Assembly: GCA_021740745.1 (NCBI GenBank)
Contig: JAIOZF010000018.1
Span: 1 to 44,264 of the forward strand
Reading direction: 5' to 3'
DNA length: 44,264 bases
From: Crocinitomicaceae bacterium
Lineage (GTDB): Bacteria; Bacteroidota; Bacteroidia; Flavobacteriales_D; Crocinitomicaceae
Position 1 is the first letter of the stretch, and each line of letters begins with the position of its first letter. Under the pieces are notes generated by a model that had not been told where the DNA came from, did not search any database, and saw nothing but the letters and a program-made list of their open reading frames with translations. Made by a program: the position numbers and the translations under genes. Below are positions 16,705 to 24,507 of this stretch, piece by piece.

Positions 16705-16825
16705 TTCTAGTTGAACTCAAAATTAATCAATTCGGTCGAGGGAGAATCACGGAATCTATTTCGTTAAAAGATTTTAAAATGAAAACGGATATATTCATTT
16801 AATCGACCTTCTCTTGATATTCAAT

Positions 16826-16833
16826 TACTTTTG
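16826..16833 (+). promoter_or_regulatory. Orphan Bacteroidota -7 promoter element
   Basis: TACTTTTG matches TAnnTTTG on the plus strand, in the gap between the CPBP and amn genes, both of which lie on the minus strand. It sits 15 bases before an ATG (16849), the same spacing as for the XRE, recQ and ilvE promoters of this window. No good -33 element is visible. Confidence 0.4.
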
Positions 16834-16848
16834 TGAAAAAAAACAAAA

Positions 16849-16935
16849 ATGACAGAAGATGTTATAGAATGGATTAAGCAATTCTATCAATCAACTGAAG
16901 CGAAGATGCTTCACCGTATTACCGTTATTGATTAG
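16849..16935 (+). CDS. Possible 28-residue small ORF or gene remnant
   Basis: The ATG at 16849 opens a 28-codon frame that starts MTEDVIEWIKQFYQSTEAK and stops with TAG at 16933-16935. Codons 15-28 run antisense to the last codons of amn. The N-terminal half looks like an ordinary amphipathic helical protein start and follows a -7 promoter element at a typical distance. It could be a true small protein, the start of a gene cut off when the amn end was joined here, or chance. I do not recognise it. Confidence 0.25.
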   Translation: MTEDVIEWIKQFYQSTEAKMLHRITVID

Positions 16936-17664
16936 TTGCTTCAATGATTCAATTCCAATTTGTAGGTGACTATCAACATAGACAGATGTAACAACTGTGT
17001 CGCTTTTATCTGTTTTCACACCTTCAGGAACCATTGGTTGATCAGAAACCAATAACAATGCTCCAGTTGGAATATGGTTCGCAAAGCCAACGGTGAAAAT
17101 CGTTGCCGTTTCCATGTCAATTGCCATTGCACGAACTTTTTGAAGATATGATTTGAATTCTTCGTCATGTTCCCAAACGCGGCGATTGGTAGTGTAAACC
17201 GTTCCAGTCCAATAATCTTTATTAAGGTCACGAATTGTGGTAGAAATGGCTTTTTGAAGAGCGAATGCTGGTAAAGCAGGAACCTCAGCAGGGAAATAAT
17301 CATTACTTGTCCCTTCACCGCGAATTGCAGCAATTGGTAGCACTAAATCTCCCACTTCATTTTTCTTTTTTAATCCACCACATTTGCCTAAAAACAACAC
17401 TGCTTTAGGTTTGATAGCTGATAAAAGGTCCATACAGGTTGCTGCGGAAGCGCTCCCCATTCCAAAATTAATAATCGTTATTCCATCAGCTGTTGCGCAT
17501 TGCATTGGCTTGCCTTTTCCGACAACGTCGACATTGTGCATCTCTGCAAATTTTTCGACGTAATTGTGGAAATTGCACAAAAGAATGTACTCTCCAAATT
17601 TATCTAAATCTTGTCCTGTATATCTCGGTAACCAATTGTCAACTATTTCTTTTTTTGTTTTCAT
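16891..17664 (-). CDS. amn: AMP nucleosidase
   Basis: About 257 residues, the short Bacteroidota-type enzyme that hydrolyses AMP to adenine and ribose 5-phosphate. It belongs to the purine nucleoside phosphorylase/MTAN fold. INFGMGSASAATCMDLL is the glycine-rich phosphate/ribose loop, FLGKCGGLKKKNEVGDLVLP follows it, VRAMAIDMETATIFTVGF carries the ribose-binding Met-Glu, and LLLVSDQPM contains the catalytic Asp. The start at 17664 lies one base after the stop of the DUF1684 gene, so the longer frame from 17718 is not used. It is the last gene of the DUF1015-yggS-DUF1684-amn operon. A 7-bp hairpin (16864-16887) just downstream is a weak terminator candidate. Confidence 0.88.
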   Translation of the reverse strand: MKTKKEIVDNWLPRYTGQDLDKFGEYILLCNFHNYVEKFAEMHNVDVVGKGKPMQCATADGITIINFGMGSASAATCMDLLSAIKPKAVLFLGKCGGLKKKNEVGDLVLPIAAIRGEGTSNDYFPAEVPALPAFALQKAISTTIRDLNKDYWTGTVYTTNRRVWEHDEEFKSYLQKVRAMAIDMETATIFTVGFANHIPTGALLLVSDQPMVPEGVKTDKSDTVVTSVYVDSHLQIGIESLKQLINNGNTVKHLRFS

Positions 17665-17665
17665 T

Positions 17666-18274
17666 TTAATGGTCTTTATGATATCCAACGGGAACTTTTT
17701 CTCCTGCTGGAATGGCAATTTTTAATGTGTTTTCTTCCGGAGGAATAGGGCAGGAATAGCGAATCGAATAGGCGCAATAAGGATTGTAGGCTTTATTGAA
17801 ATCGATTCGTAAAGTTTTACCTTTCGGTATTTCAGTGTCGATGTAGCGTCCACCACCATAACTTTCGGTCTGACAAGTAGCGTCACGAAAAGGAATAAAC
17901 AAGTAATTTTTGAATTCTTTCTTTTTTTTTAATTCACAATTTTGATAGACTGTTAAACGATAAGTTGAATCATTCAATTTAAAATCAATGTATCCAAAAC
18001 GTCTGTAAATTGGGGTTCTATCAGTTGATGTTGGCATCTCAAATCGTTTTCCTTTCCTTTTTGTGAAAGAAGTTTGAATGCGATATAATGTATCGATTTC
18101 ATAGTAGCTTAATCCCTCAAAATGATCAATTTCTTCTTGGGTTAATACTTTGCTTGTTGGATCGATTAACTCAGCATAATGCTTGACGCGATTTTCACGA
18201 ATAGTATCTTCATAGCTCTGCGCCGAAACACAGTTTATCAGAAGGATAAAAAAAAATAAAATCAATTTTCTCAT
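17666..18274 (-). CDS. DUF1684 family exported protein
   Basis: A 202-residue protein with a signal peptide (RKLILFFFILLINCVSAQ). The DUF1684 core is seen in YGGGRYIDTEIPKG, FNKAYNPYCAY and CPIPPEENTLKIAIPAGE, the conserved C-terminal block of the family. Biochemical function is unknown. It overlaps the yggS stop by 4 bases (ATGA) and abuts the amn start, so it is translated within an operon. The presence of an exported unknown between two cytoplasmic enzymes is unexplained. Confidence 0.85.
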   Translation of the reverse strand: MRKLILFFFILLINCVSAQSYEDTIRENRVKHYAELIDPTSKVLTQEEIDHFEGLSYYEIDTLYRIQTSFTKRKGKRFEMPTSTDRTPIYRRFGYIDFKLNDSTYRLTVYQNCELKKKKEFKNYLFIPFRDATCQTESYGGGRYIDTEIPKGKTLRIDFNKAYNPYCAYSIRYSCPIPPEENTLKIAIPAGEKVPVGYHKDH

Positions 18275-18930
18275 CGCGCACCAAAGATTGAACTTCCTAC
18301 TCGAACCATGGTGCTTCCTTCTTCAATTGCTAACAAATAATCACCGCTCATTCCCATTGATATTTCTTTAAAACAATCTTCTTTTGAAAAGAATTTGTTC
18401 TTCAAGTTAGTGAAAATTTTCTTTAATGACTGAAATTCATTTCGCACGGATTCATTGTCTTCCGTAAAAGAAGCCATTCCCATTACACCAACGATGCGAA
18501 CATTCTTCATTAATTTGAATTCATTTGACAAGACTAATTCAGATGCTTCGTTTTCCGATAATCCGAATTTTGTTTCTTCTTGCGCGATATGAAATTGAAG
18601 CAAACAATCAATCACACGATTGTTTTTTAGCGCCTGTTTATTGATTTCTTGTAAAAGTTTAAAGCTATCAACTGAATGAATTAGTGCTACAAAAGGTGCA
18701 AGGTATTTTACTTTGTTTGTTTGTAAATGTCCGATGAGGTGCCATTGAATGTCTTTCGGCATTACATCATACTTCTCGCACATTTCTTGGACCTTATTTT
18801 CTCCAAAAACGCGTTGTCCCGCATTATAAACTTCCATCAATGCTACCACCGGTTTTGTTTTTGAAACGGCAACCAATGTGACATGAGAAGGAATAGATGC
18901 TTGAATATTTCTTAAATTTTCGCTGATCAT
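18271..18930 (-). CDS. yggS: YggS/PROSC family PLP-binding protein
   Basis: A 219-residue single-domain fold-type III PLP protein. The PLP lysine lies in LVAVSKTKP near residue 24. Other signatures are VFGENKVQEM, IQWHLIGHLQTNKVKYL, the phosphate-binding SMGMSGDYLLAIEEGSTMVRVGSSIFG, and FGLSENEA. YggS proteins control free PLP levels and indirectly amino-acid metabolism; no enzymatic reaction is firmly known. Both its ends overlap neighbours by 4 bases (ATGA), with DUF1015 upstream and DUF1684 downstream. Confidence 0.94.
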   Translation of the reverse strand: MISENLRNIQASIPSHVTLVAVSKTKPVVALMEVYNAGQRVFGENKVQEMCEKYDVMPKDIQWHLIGHLQTNKVKYLAPFVALIHSVDSFKLLQEINKQALKNNRVIDCLLQFHIAQEETKFGLSENEASELVLSNEFKLMKNVRIVGVMGMASFTEDNESVRNEFQSLKKIFTNLKNKFFSKEDCFKEISMGMSGDYLLAIEEGSTMVRVGSSIFGAR

Positions 18931-20162
18931 TCGTTGATGTTATAAATCGTTAATCCACTGCGCATTTTTGGTTCTACCCAAGTAGATTTAGGTGGCATAA
19001 TCATCTGGTTATCTGCCACTTTTTTAACTTGTTCGATTGAAGCGGGAAATAACACAAATCCAACCTTGAATTTTCCCTTGATAATTTTCTCTTCGAACGT
19101 TGAAATAGATTCAGCACCACTGATGAATTCGATATTTTCATCCGTTTTCAAGTCATTAATACCCAAAATTGGTGTAAGAACTGATTGTGTTAAAATTTCC
19201 GCATCCAAACAACGCACGGGATGTGACTCGTCAATGATATCAGGTTTACAATCCAATTGATACCATTTTCCTTCAAGACACATGGTCATTTGATGCTCAT
19301 GAGCTGGTTTTTCCGCTTTTGATAAAGGTACAATTTTAAAAGATTTCCTTAAGTGATTCAAAAATTCATCACCAGTGAGTTTATTTAACGTTTTAACCAA
19401 ACGATTAAATTCTAAGATTTTCAATCGCGTTTCATCAATAAAGAAAGCCAAGAAAAAATCCTCATTTGGAAATTGCGATGTTCCTTTTGACTGACGATGC
19501 TTTTTTAGTCCAGCTGACGATGCTGATCGGTGATGTCCATCGGCGATGTATGTTGCAGGTAGCAATTCAAACGCATTTATGATTGAAAGTGAGTCTTGTT
19601 CAGATAATACCCACACTTCGTGTTTGATTCGATCAGTTGTCGTGAATTCGTATTCTGGTCGTGCGCTTGTGCAATGAATCAATAATTCATCAATTCGTTG
19701 TTCATGAGGGTAGGATAGAAGCACTGGTTCCGCATTGTAACCGACAATATCCAAGTAATTCGTAAACATTGCTTCACGAGAAGTCAAGGTAGCTTCGTGT
19801 TTTTTAATCAGATCATTCTCATATTCTTCTACACATGCTCCAGCTACGATTCCGGTGAACTCGTGACCATTTTTTGTTTGACGATAAATGTAAATGTGCG
19901 CTTGGGAATCTTTGATTAGAATTCCTTCATCAATAAATTCTTTGTATTTATCCATTACCAACTCAAAACGTTCCTTTGAATTAGGTTTTGTTTTCTTCTC
20001 ACTATTAAATTCTGGATTAATAATACGCAAGAAAGTGTAGGGATTATCCTCCAGTTTTGCTTTGAGCACATTCTTTTTATACGAATAATAAGGTCTTGTT
20101 GCAACCAAATGTACTTTGTCGCGAACCGGTCGTAATGCTTTGAAAGGAGCTATTTTAGTCAT
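18927..20162 (-). CDS. DUF1015 family protein, downstream of the serine biosynthesis genes
   Basis: A 411-residue cytoplasmic protein whose start (IAPFKALRPVRDKVHLVATRPYY) and IADGHHRSAS motif (D208-R212) are hallmarks of DUF1015. The reaction is unknown. The DGHHR motif recalls ParB/sulfiredoxin-fold proteins, a fold that includes free-serine kinases (SerK, SbnI); this resemblance is by motif only. The gene follows serC-serA on the same strand, after a terminator hairpin, and leads the operon with yggS. No phosphoserine phosphatase is in the window, so a role in serine or PLP-dependent metabolism is suggested by context, not shown. Confidence 0.88.
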   Translation of the reverse strand: MTKIAPFKALRPVRDKVHLVATRPYYSYKKNVLKAKLEDNPYTFLRIINPEFNSEKKTKPNSKERFELVMDKYKEFIDEGILIKDSQAHIYIYRQTKNGHEFTGIVAGACVEEYENDLIKKHEATLTSREAMFTNYLDIVGYNAEPVLLSYPHEQRIDELLIHCTSARPEYEFTTTDRIKHEVWVLSEQDSLSIINAFELLPATYIADGHHRSASSAGLKKHRQSKGTSQFPNEDFFLAFFIDETRLKILEFNRLVKTLNKLTGDEFLNHLRKSFKIVPLSKAEKPAHEHQMTMCLEGKWYQLDCKPDIIDESHPVRCLDAEILTQSVLTPILGINDLKTDENIEFISGAESISTFEEKIIKGKFKVGFVLFPASIEQVKKVADNQMIMPPKSTWVEPKMRSGLTIYNINE

Positions 20163-20192
20163 ATTGATGTAAAATCAAATTTACTGGTTTGT

Positions 20193-20231
20193 AAAAATGC
20201 AGGTATGGACATTGCCGATACCTGCATTTTT
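20193..20231 (-). terminator. Intrinsic terminator after serA
   Basis: A perfect 14-bp stem (20193-20206 with 20218-20231), AAAAATGCAGGTAT/ATACCTGCATTTTT, with an 11-base loop. On the minus strand it ends in a T-run. It lies about 20 bases after the serA stop and about 30 before the DUF1015 start, separating the two units or attenuating read-through. Confidence 0.88.
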
Positions 20232-20250
20232 CAAATAAACGGAATATATT

Positions 20251-21213
20251 TTAATTCGTGGTAGCGAATTGACCGATAATTAAACTTGCCAATTCTTCAC
20301 CAATTCTATCTTGTGCTTCTAGCGTTGCAGCTCCGACATGTGGAGTGCATGCAATATTTGGGTGATTCAATAAGTCAGTGCGCGGATTTGGTTCATTTTC
20401 AAACACATCCAATGCAACTGAAGCCACTTGTCCAGAAGCTAAAGCGTCCAACAAATCAGTTTCATTGATGACACCTCCACGTGCTGCGTTTACAAGGCGA
20501 ACACCTTTTTTCATTAGAGCGAATTCCTTTTGTGTAATAACTGCACTTCCGTCCGCTTGTTTTGGAACATGAAGTGAAATATAATCCAATTTACCAATTA
20601 CGTCGTTTAGTGATGAATTCGGTGTAATTGTCACCTTTGCAGAATGACCATTTCCAATTGGAATTTGAATATCCACTGAATTTGTCATGAATTGATCAAT
20701 TGCGATGACATCCATTCCACATCCTAATGCATAAGATGCTAAACTTTGTCCGATACGACCAAATCCTACGATTCCCAATGTTTTTCCACGAAGTTCAACT
20801 CCTTTAGCATATTTCTTTTTCAAGGCTGAAAAGTCACCTGTTTCCATATGTTTATATGAATCGTGTAATGATCTTGAAATTGCAAACATGTGTCCCATCA
20901 CCAATTCAGCTACTGATTGTGAAGAGGAAGCTGGCGTATTGATTACTGTAATACCCTTTTCACGAGCGTAAGCAACATCAATATTGTCCATTCCAACACC
21001 ACCGCGACCAATTAATTTTACATTGGGGCATGCATCAATAACTTCTTTACGCACAGTTGTTGCACTTCGCACTAAAATCATCTCAATTCCTTGAGCATTT
21101 ACTTCTTTTGCTAAATCTTCTTGAGCAACTTTTTCAGTAATTACTGTAAAACCAGCTTTTTCTAAAAGTGATTTTCCTAATTCGGAAATACCATCATTTG
21201 CTAATATTTTCAT
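20251..21213 (-). CDS. serA: D-3-phosphoglycerate dehydrogenase (short, without ACT domain)
   Basis: A 320-residue D-2-hydroxyacid dehydrogenase. IGRGGVGMDNIDV precedes the NAD-binding loop LGIVGFGRIGQSLA (about 148-161). NAARGGVI holds the substrate arginine, and CTPHVGAATLEAQ holds the catalytic His. It ends soon after the core, so the C-terminal ACT domain that gives serine feedback inhibition in E. coli SerA is absent. It oxidises 3-phosphoglycerate as the first step of serine synthesis, and its pairing with serC makes this assignment firm. A hairpin of REP type lies between serC and this gene. Confidence 0.93.
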   Translation of the reverse strand: MKILANDGISELGKSLLEKAGFTVITEKVAQEDLAKEVNAQGIEMILVRSATTVRKEVIDACPNVKLIGRGGVGMDNIDVAYAREKGITVINTPASSSQSVAELVMGHMFAISRSLHDSYKHMETGDFSALKKKYAKGVELRGKTLGIVGFGRIGQSLASYALGCGMDVIAIDQFMTNSVDIQIPIGNGHSAKVTITPNSSLNDVIGKLDYISLHVPKQADGSAVITQKEFALMKKGVRLVNAARGGVINETDLLDALASGQVASVALDVFENEPNPRTDLLNHPNIACTPHVGAATLEAQDRIGEELASLIIGQFATTN

Positions 21214-21228
21214 GCCTTGTTAAATTCG

Positions 21229-21265
21229 GAATTCGGCCCTTGAACCAGCTCAGGGACCAGAATTC
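21229..21265. repeat. REP-like hairpin between serC and serA
   Basis: On the minus strand GAATTC-T-GGTCCCTGAG faces TTCAAGGGCC-GAATTC across the loop CTGG. The stem is about 16 pairs with one bulge, one mismatch and two G-U pairs. There is no T-tract, so it is not a standard terminator. The core CCTGAGCT(G/T)GT...AAGG also occurs at 28600-28619, suggesting a dispersed family. Confidence 0.65.
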
Positions 21266-21279
21266 GTGTTTTTATAATC

Positions 21280-22347
21280 TTATCCGTTTTTGCGTGTAAA
21301 CTCTTTCATTACATCAACTAACACTTGTACGCTTTCCAATGGTAATGCATTGTACATTGACGCTCTATATCCACCAGTTGAACGGTGACCAGGTAGACCA
21401 ACAATTCCAGCTTCTTTCCACATTTTATCAAATGCTTCTTGATGTGCTTCGTTTTCCAATAAGAACGTAATATTCATTTTTGAACGGTCTTCAACTGCAA
21501 CTGGTCCTTTGAATAATGGATTTGCATCAATTTCGGAATAAAGAAGTGCTGCTTTTGCATTGTTTCTTTGTTCCATCGCTTTAACACCGCCGTTTGCTAA
21601 CAAGTTACGCAAGTTCAACATGGCAACATAGACAGAAAATACGGGAGGTGTATTTAACATTGATTCTTTTTCAACCTGTTGTTTTAAATCCAAATAAGTC
21701 GGCATAAATGGCGAAGTGGATTTTCCAAGGATTTCATCTTTAACGATGTAAAGAGTTGCTCCTGCTGGACCAAGATTTTTTTGTGCTCCTGCATAAATCA
21801 AATCGAAATCGGCAACATTGATTTCTTTGGAGAAAATATCTGAAGACATGTCACATACGAGTGGCAAATCAGTTTTCGGGAAATCATGAAATTGTGTTCC
21901 GTATATGGTATTGTTTGAAGTAAAATGAATGTAATCTGCATCAGAAGGAATTGTGTATCCTTTTGGAATGTATGAGAATTTCTTGTCTTCAGATGATGCG
22001 AATACATTTACATCAACTCCAACTTTCTTAGCTTCTTTTATTGCACCAGATGCCCAAGTTCCGGTATTGATATAACCTGCTTTCATTGTTTCGCGCATCA
22101 TGTTCAAGGCTACAATTGTAAAACCAAGAGTAGCACCACCTTGTAAGTAGGCGACTGAATAACCAGCAGGTACATTCAATGCTTTTTTAACAAGATCCAT
22201 TGCCTCATCCATCACAGCAACAAAGTCTTTATGACGGTGAGATACTTCTAGAATAGATAGACCATTAAAGTCGATAACTGCATCTGCAGCTTGTTTGAAT
22301 ACTTCTTGTGGTAAAATGCAAGGACCTGCTCCGAAATTATGTTTCAT
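21280..22347 (-). CDS. serC: Phosphoserine aminotransferase
   Basis: A 355-residue PLP enzyme that converts 3-phosphohydroxypyruvate and glutamate to phosphoserine, and probably also serves pyridoxine synthesis. Signatures are HNFGAGPCILP at the start, SHRHKDF, the PLP lysine in YAGAQKNLGPAG, TPPVFSVYVAMLNL, and GHRSTGGYRASMYNA at the C-terminus. Length is normal. It is the first gene of the serC-serA unit; 66 bases with a hairpin separate it from serA. PLP use by SerC makes the nearby yggS functionally relevant. Confidence 0.96.
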   Translation of the reverse strand: MKHNFGAGPCILPQEVFKQAADAVIDFNGLSILEVSHRHKDFVAVMDEAMDLVKKALNVPAGYSVAYLQGGATLGFTIVALNMMRETMKAGYINTGTWASGAIKEAKKVGVDVNVFASSEDKKFSYIPKGYTIPSDADYIHFTSNNTIYGTQFHDFPKTDLPLVCDMSSDIFSKEINVADFDLIYAGAQKNLGPAGATLYIVKDEILGKSTSPFMPTYLDLKQQVEKESMLNTPPVFSVYVAMLNLRNLLANGGVKAMEQRNNAKAALLYSEIDANPLFKGPVAVEDRSKMNITFLLENEAHQEAFDKMWKEAGIVGLPGHRSTGGYRASMYNALPLESVQVLVDVMKEFTRKNG

Positions 22348-22443
22348 TTTATACTTTTTTATGCGTTGTAAAATTGGGAATTAAAAGGCATTCAGTAAAA
22401 AACTTTTTTGAGAACTTATGCACTATTATCAGTTAATAGTGGA

Positions 22444-22474
22444 CAAAAAAAAAGCTGTCAATTCAGACAGCTTT
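22444..22474 (-). terminator. Intrinsic terminator after the bTHX gene
   Basis: AAAGCTGTC (22451-22459) pairs with GACAGCTTT (22466-22474), loop AATTCA. The A-run just to the left gives a T-run on the minus strand. It lies 5 bases after the stop at 22480. Confidence 0.9.
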
Positions 22475-22479
22475 ACTAT

Positions 22480-22737
22480 TTATTCTTCAGACTTTTTCGT
22501 TGTCTTCTTTACCTTAGTTGTTTTTTTCTCAGCTGCAGGTTTTTTCTCTGCCGCTACTTTCGGTGCCTTTGGGGCAGCTACTTTCTTTACAGCTGGTTTC
22601 TTTTCAGCTGCTTTTTCTTCCTTAGCTGCTTTTTTTACTGAAGGTTTTGCAACAGCAGTAGACTTTTTCTTACGTGAGTTACCAAATGAACCCATTGTAC
22701 GTTTTCCTTTTGCTGTTTTTTTATCTCCTCTTCCCAT
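22480..22737 (-). CDS. Ribosomal protein bTHX with a Lys/Ala-rich tail
   Basis: An 85-residue very basic protein. Residues 1-26 (GRGDKKTAKGKRTMGSFGN, then RKKKS) match the Thermus-type 30S protein THX, which in Thermus stabilises rRNA at the top of the 30S head and is only about 26 residues. Here a 59-residue Lys/Ala/Pro-rich tail follows, built from AKP, KKPA and KKTTK repeats, resembling histone H1-like bacterial proteins. The tail is probably disordered and binds RNA or DNA. Two long plus-strand frames over the gene are mirror images of its low complexity and are not genes. Confidence 0.82.
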   Translation of the reverse strand: MGRGDKKTAKGKRTMGSFGNSRKKKSTAVAKPSVKKAAKEEKAAEKKPAVKKVAAPKAPKVAAEKKPAAEKKTTKVKKTTKKSEE

Positions 22738-22784
22738 AATAATGACGTGTTTTAATGTTTTTTTTCAATCGCTTTGCAAATATA

Positions 22785-23483
22785 TTATTCTTTTTTAAAT
22801 AATCGTCTTCTGATTTCATCTTCAAGTGCTTGTCCACCGTTTAAAATTTTTCTGCACCATTGAAGTTTTAGCTCAATTTGTTCCTCTGGCGACAATTTCC
22901 AATTCAAATTTGACTTTTGGAGTCGTTCGCGCAACACATTTAAAGTTATTGCAACCGAAACAGAAATATTGAAACTCTCGGTAAAACCATACATTGGAAT
23001 TTTTACAAATTCATCTGCTTCTTGCATTATTTCTTCTGATATTCCGCGACGTTCTGTTCCAAAAACAAGCGCAAGTGGCTGCTTCAAATCAATATTGTTT
23101 ATTGTAACATCCTTTGTGTGAGGAGTAGTTGCAACAATTTTATATCCTTTTGATTTCAGTTTGCGAATACAATCAAGCGATGGGGTGGTACCTTGATCGA
23201 AATTAAATAGGTCAACCCAACGTCCAGCACCCAAAGCAATATCACGTTGAACCTTATATTGATTATCCTTTTCGATAACGTTTAACTCTTGAATTCCGAA
23301 ACAATCACAAGACCTTAATACTGCCGAAGCATTGTGTTCTTGAAAGACATTTTCTAAAACGACAGTTAAATAATTGGTACGTTCAGCAGCTATACGATCA
23401 AACATTTCTTGTTTGTTCGGTGTAATAATTTCGTACAATTCCTTTAGTACGGCTTTGTTTTCTTCGTTTTTCTCACTTAACAC
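22785..23483 (-). CDS. trmH: TrmH-type SPOUT 2'-O-ribose RNA methyltransferase
   Basis: A 232-residue protein. SPOUT motifs are NVFQEHNASAVLRSCDCFGI (motif 1, with the catalytic Arg), VFGTERRGISEEIM (motif 2) and FTESFNISVSVAITLNVL (motif 3), which form the knotted SAM site. The closest role is Gm18 methylation of tRNA, but SpoU paralogues that modify rRNA look alike. The start is GTG at 23483, the furthest plausible one; an internal ATG at 23402 would delete a conserved N-terminal helix. A TACTTTTA box lies only 5 bases upstream of the GTG, so the exact start is uncertain. Confidence 0.85.
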   Translation of the reverse strand: MLSEKNEENKAVLKELYEIITPNKQEMFDRIAAERTNYLTVVLENVFQEHNASAVLRSCDCFGIQELNVIEKDNQYKVQRDIALGAGRWVDLFNFDQGTTPSLDCIRKLKSKGYKIVATTPHTKDVTINNIDLKQPLALVFGTERRGISEEIMQEADEFVKIPMYGFTESFNISVSVAITLNVLRERLQKSNLNWKLSPEEQIELKLQWCRKILNGGQALEDEIRRRLFKKE

Positions 23484-23554
23484 ATTATAAAAGTAATAGA
23501 AATGTATAGACTTTACGTTTGAATCTTTGTGTATATTGCATAAATTTTTCTGCT

Positions 23555-24499
23555 ATGAGATTCGCTTTTATCGCAAGTATTCTTGGAATAAGTGCATTTG
23601 CACTCACAACTTGTTCAAACGACAAAGTTCAATTGAATACTTATAAAACGGAGCATGTTTTTGTACTGGTAATGGATGGACCGAGATATTCTGAAACATG
23701 GGGAGATCCGAGTCACACCAACATACCTAGAATGGATACAATCATGTCAAGTTTAGGAATAATCAATACTGCATTTTACAATAATGGAGAGACGAATACC
23801 ACAGCTGGGCATACTGCGCTATCAACTGGTCACTACCAATCTATTAATAATTCCGGAGGTGAATACCCAATTTTCCCTTCCATTTTTCAGTTTTACAGAA
23901 AAGTAAAAGGTTGTAATTCAAATTTAGCATGGTTGGTAACAAGCAAAGATAAGTTAGAGGTATTATCAAATACAAAAGATATATCATGGAAGGATAAGTT
24001 TTTACCATCTACTAATTGCGGTATCAGTGGGCTAGGTAGCGGTTATCGTCATGATAGTATTACCTTTCCTATTTTAATGAATGTGTTGACAACTCATCAA
24101 CCAAAGTTATTATATGTAAATTTCAGGGAGCCTGATTTTTCAGGTCATGCAGGAGATTGGACAGCATATGTCAATGGCATAAAGAGTGTTGATGAATATA
24201 TCTATCAGGTTTGGGCATTCATTCAATCAGATCCAATTTACAAAAACAAAACAACCTTATTTGTTACCAATGATCATGGAAGGCATTTGGATGGAGTTTC
24301 TGGAGGCTTCATATCCCATGGTGATGGTTGTGATGGGTGCAGACATTTAAACTTTTACGCATTTGGTCCAGATTTTAAAAGTGGTATTGAAATTAATGAG
24401 CCGAGAGAATTAATTGATATTCATGCAACAGCTTCTGAATTACTTGGTTTGCCGAAATCAGCTTCAACAGGAAAGGTAATGACTGAGTTATTTGATTAA
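23555..24499 (+). CDS. Alkaline phosphatase superfamily (phosphodiesterase-like) lipoprotein
   Basis: About 314 residues. With the start at 23555 the N-terminus is a lipoprotein-like signal ending ALTTC; the longer frame from 23519 adds 12 unlikely residues. The core has superfamily metal and nucleophile motifs: VMDGPRYSE (metal Asp), TNTTAGHTALSTGH (nucleophile Thr), DFSGHAGD (Asp and His), VTNDHGRH (Asp-His) and ISHGDGC (His). These place it with nucleotide pyrophosphatase/phosphodiesterase and phosphopentomutase-like hydrolases. The substrate is unknown. It converges on the lipoprotein gene 24508-25050 with 8 bases between. Confidence 0.8.
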   Translation: MRFAFIASILGISAFALTTCSNDKVQLNTYKTEHVFVLVMDGPRYSETWGDPSHTNIPRMDTIMSSLGIINTAFYNNGETNTTAGHTALSTGHYQSINNSGGEYPIFPSIFQFYRKVKGCNSNLAWLVTSKDKLEVLSNTKDISWKDKFLPSTNCGISGLGSGYRHDSITFPILMNVLTTHQPKLLYVNFREPDFSGHAGDWTAYVNGIKSVDEYIYQVWAFIQSDPIYKNKTTLFVTNDHGRHLDGVSGGFISHGDGCDGCRHLNFYAFGPDFKSGIEINEPRELIDIHATASELLGLPKSASTGKVMTELFD

Positions 24500-24507
24500 T
24501 GGTTCAA

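Noticed and set aside
16864-16887. 7-bp hairpin ATAGAAT/ATTCTAT after amn as a terminator
   Set aside because: The stem is short and A-T only, and the T-run is too distant, so it is kept only as a weak possibility in the amn entry.
22418-22798. Long plus-strand hydrophobic Phe-rich frame opposite bTHX
   Set aside because: It is the mirror image of the Lys/Ala-rich repeats of the bTHX gene, which has a recognisable family N-terminus and its own terminator.
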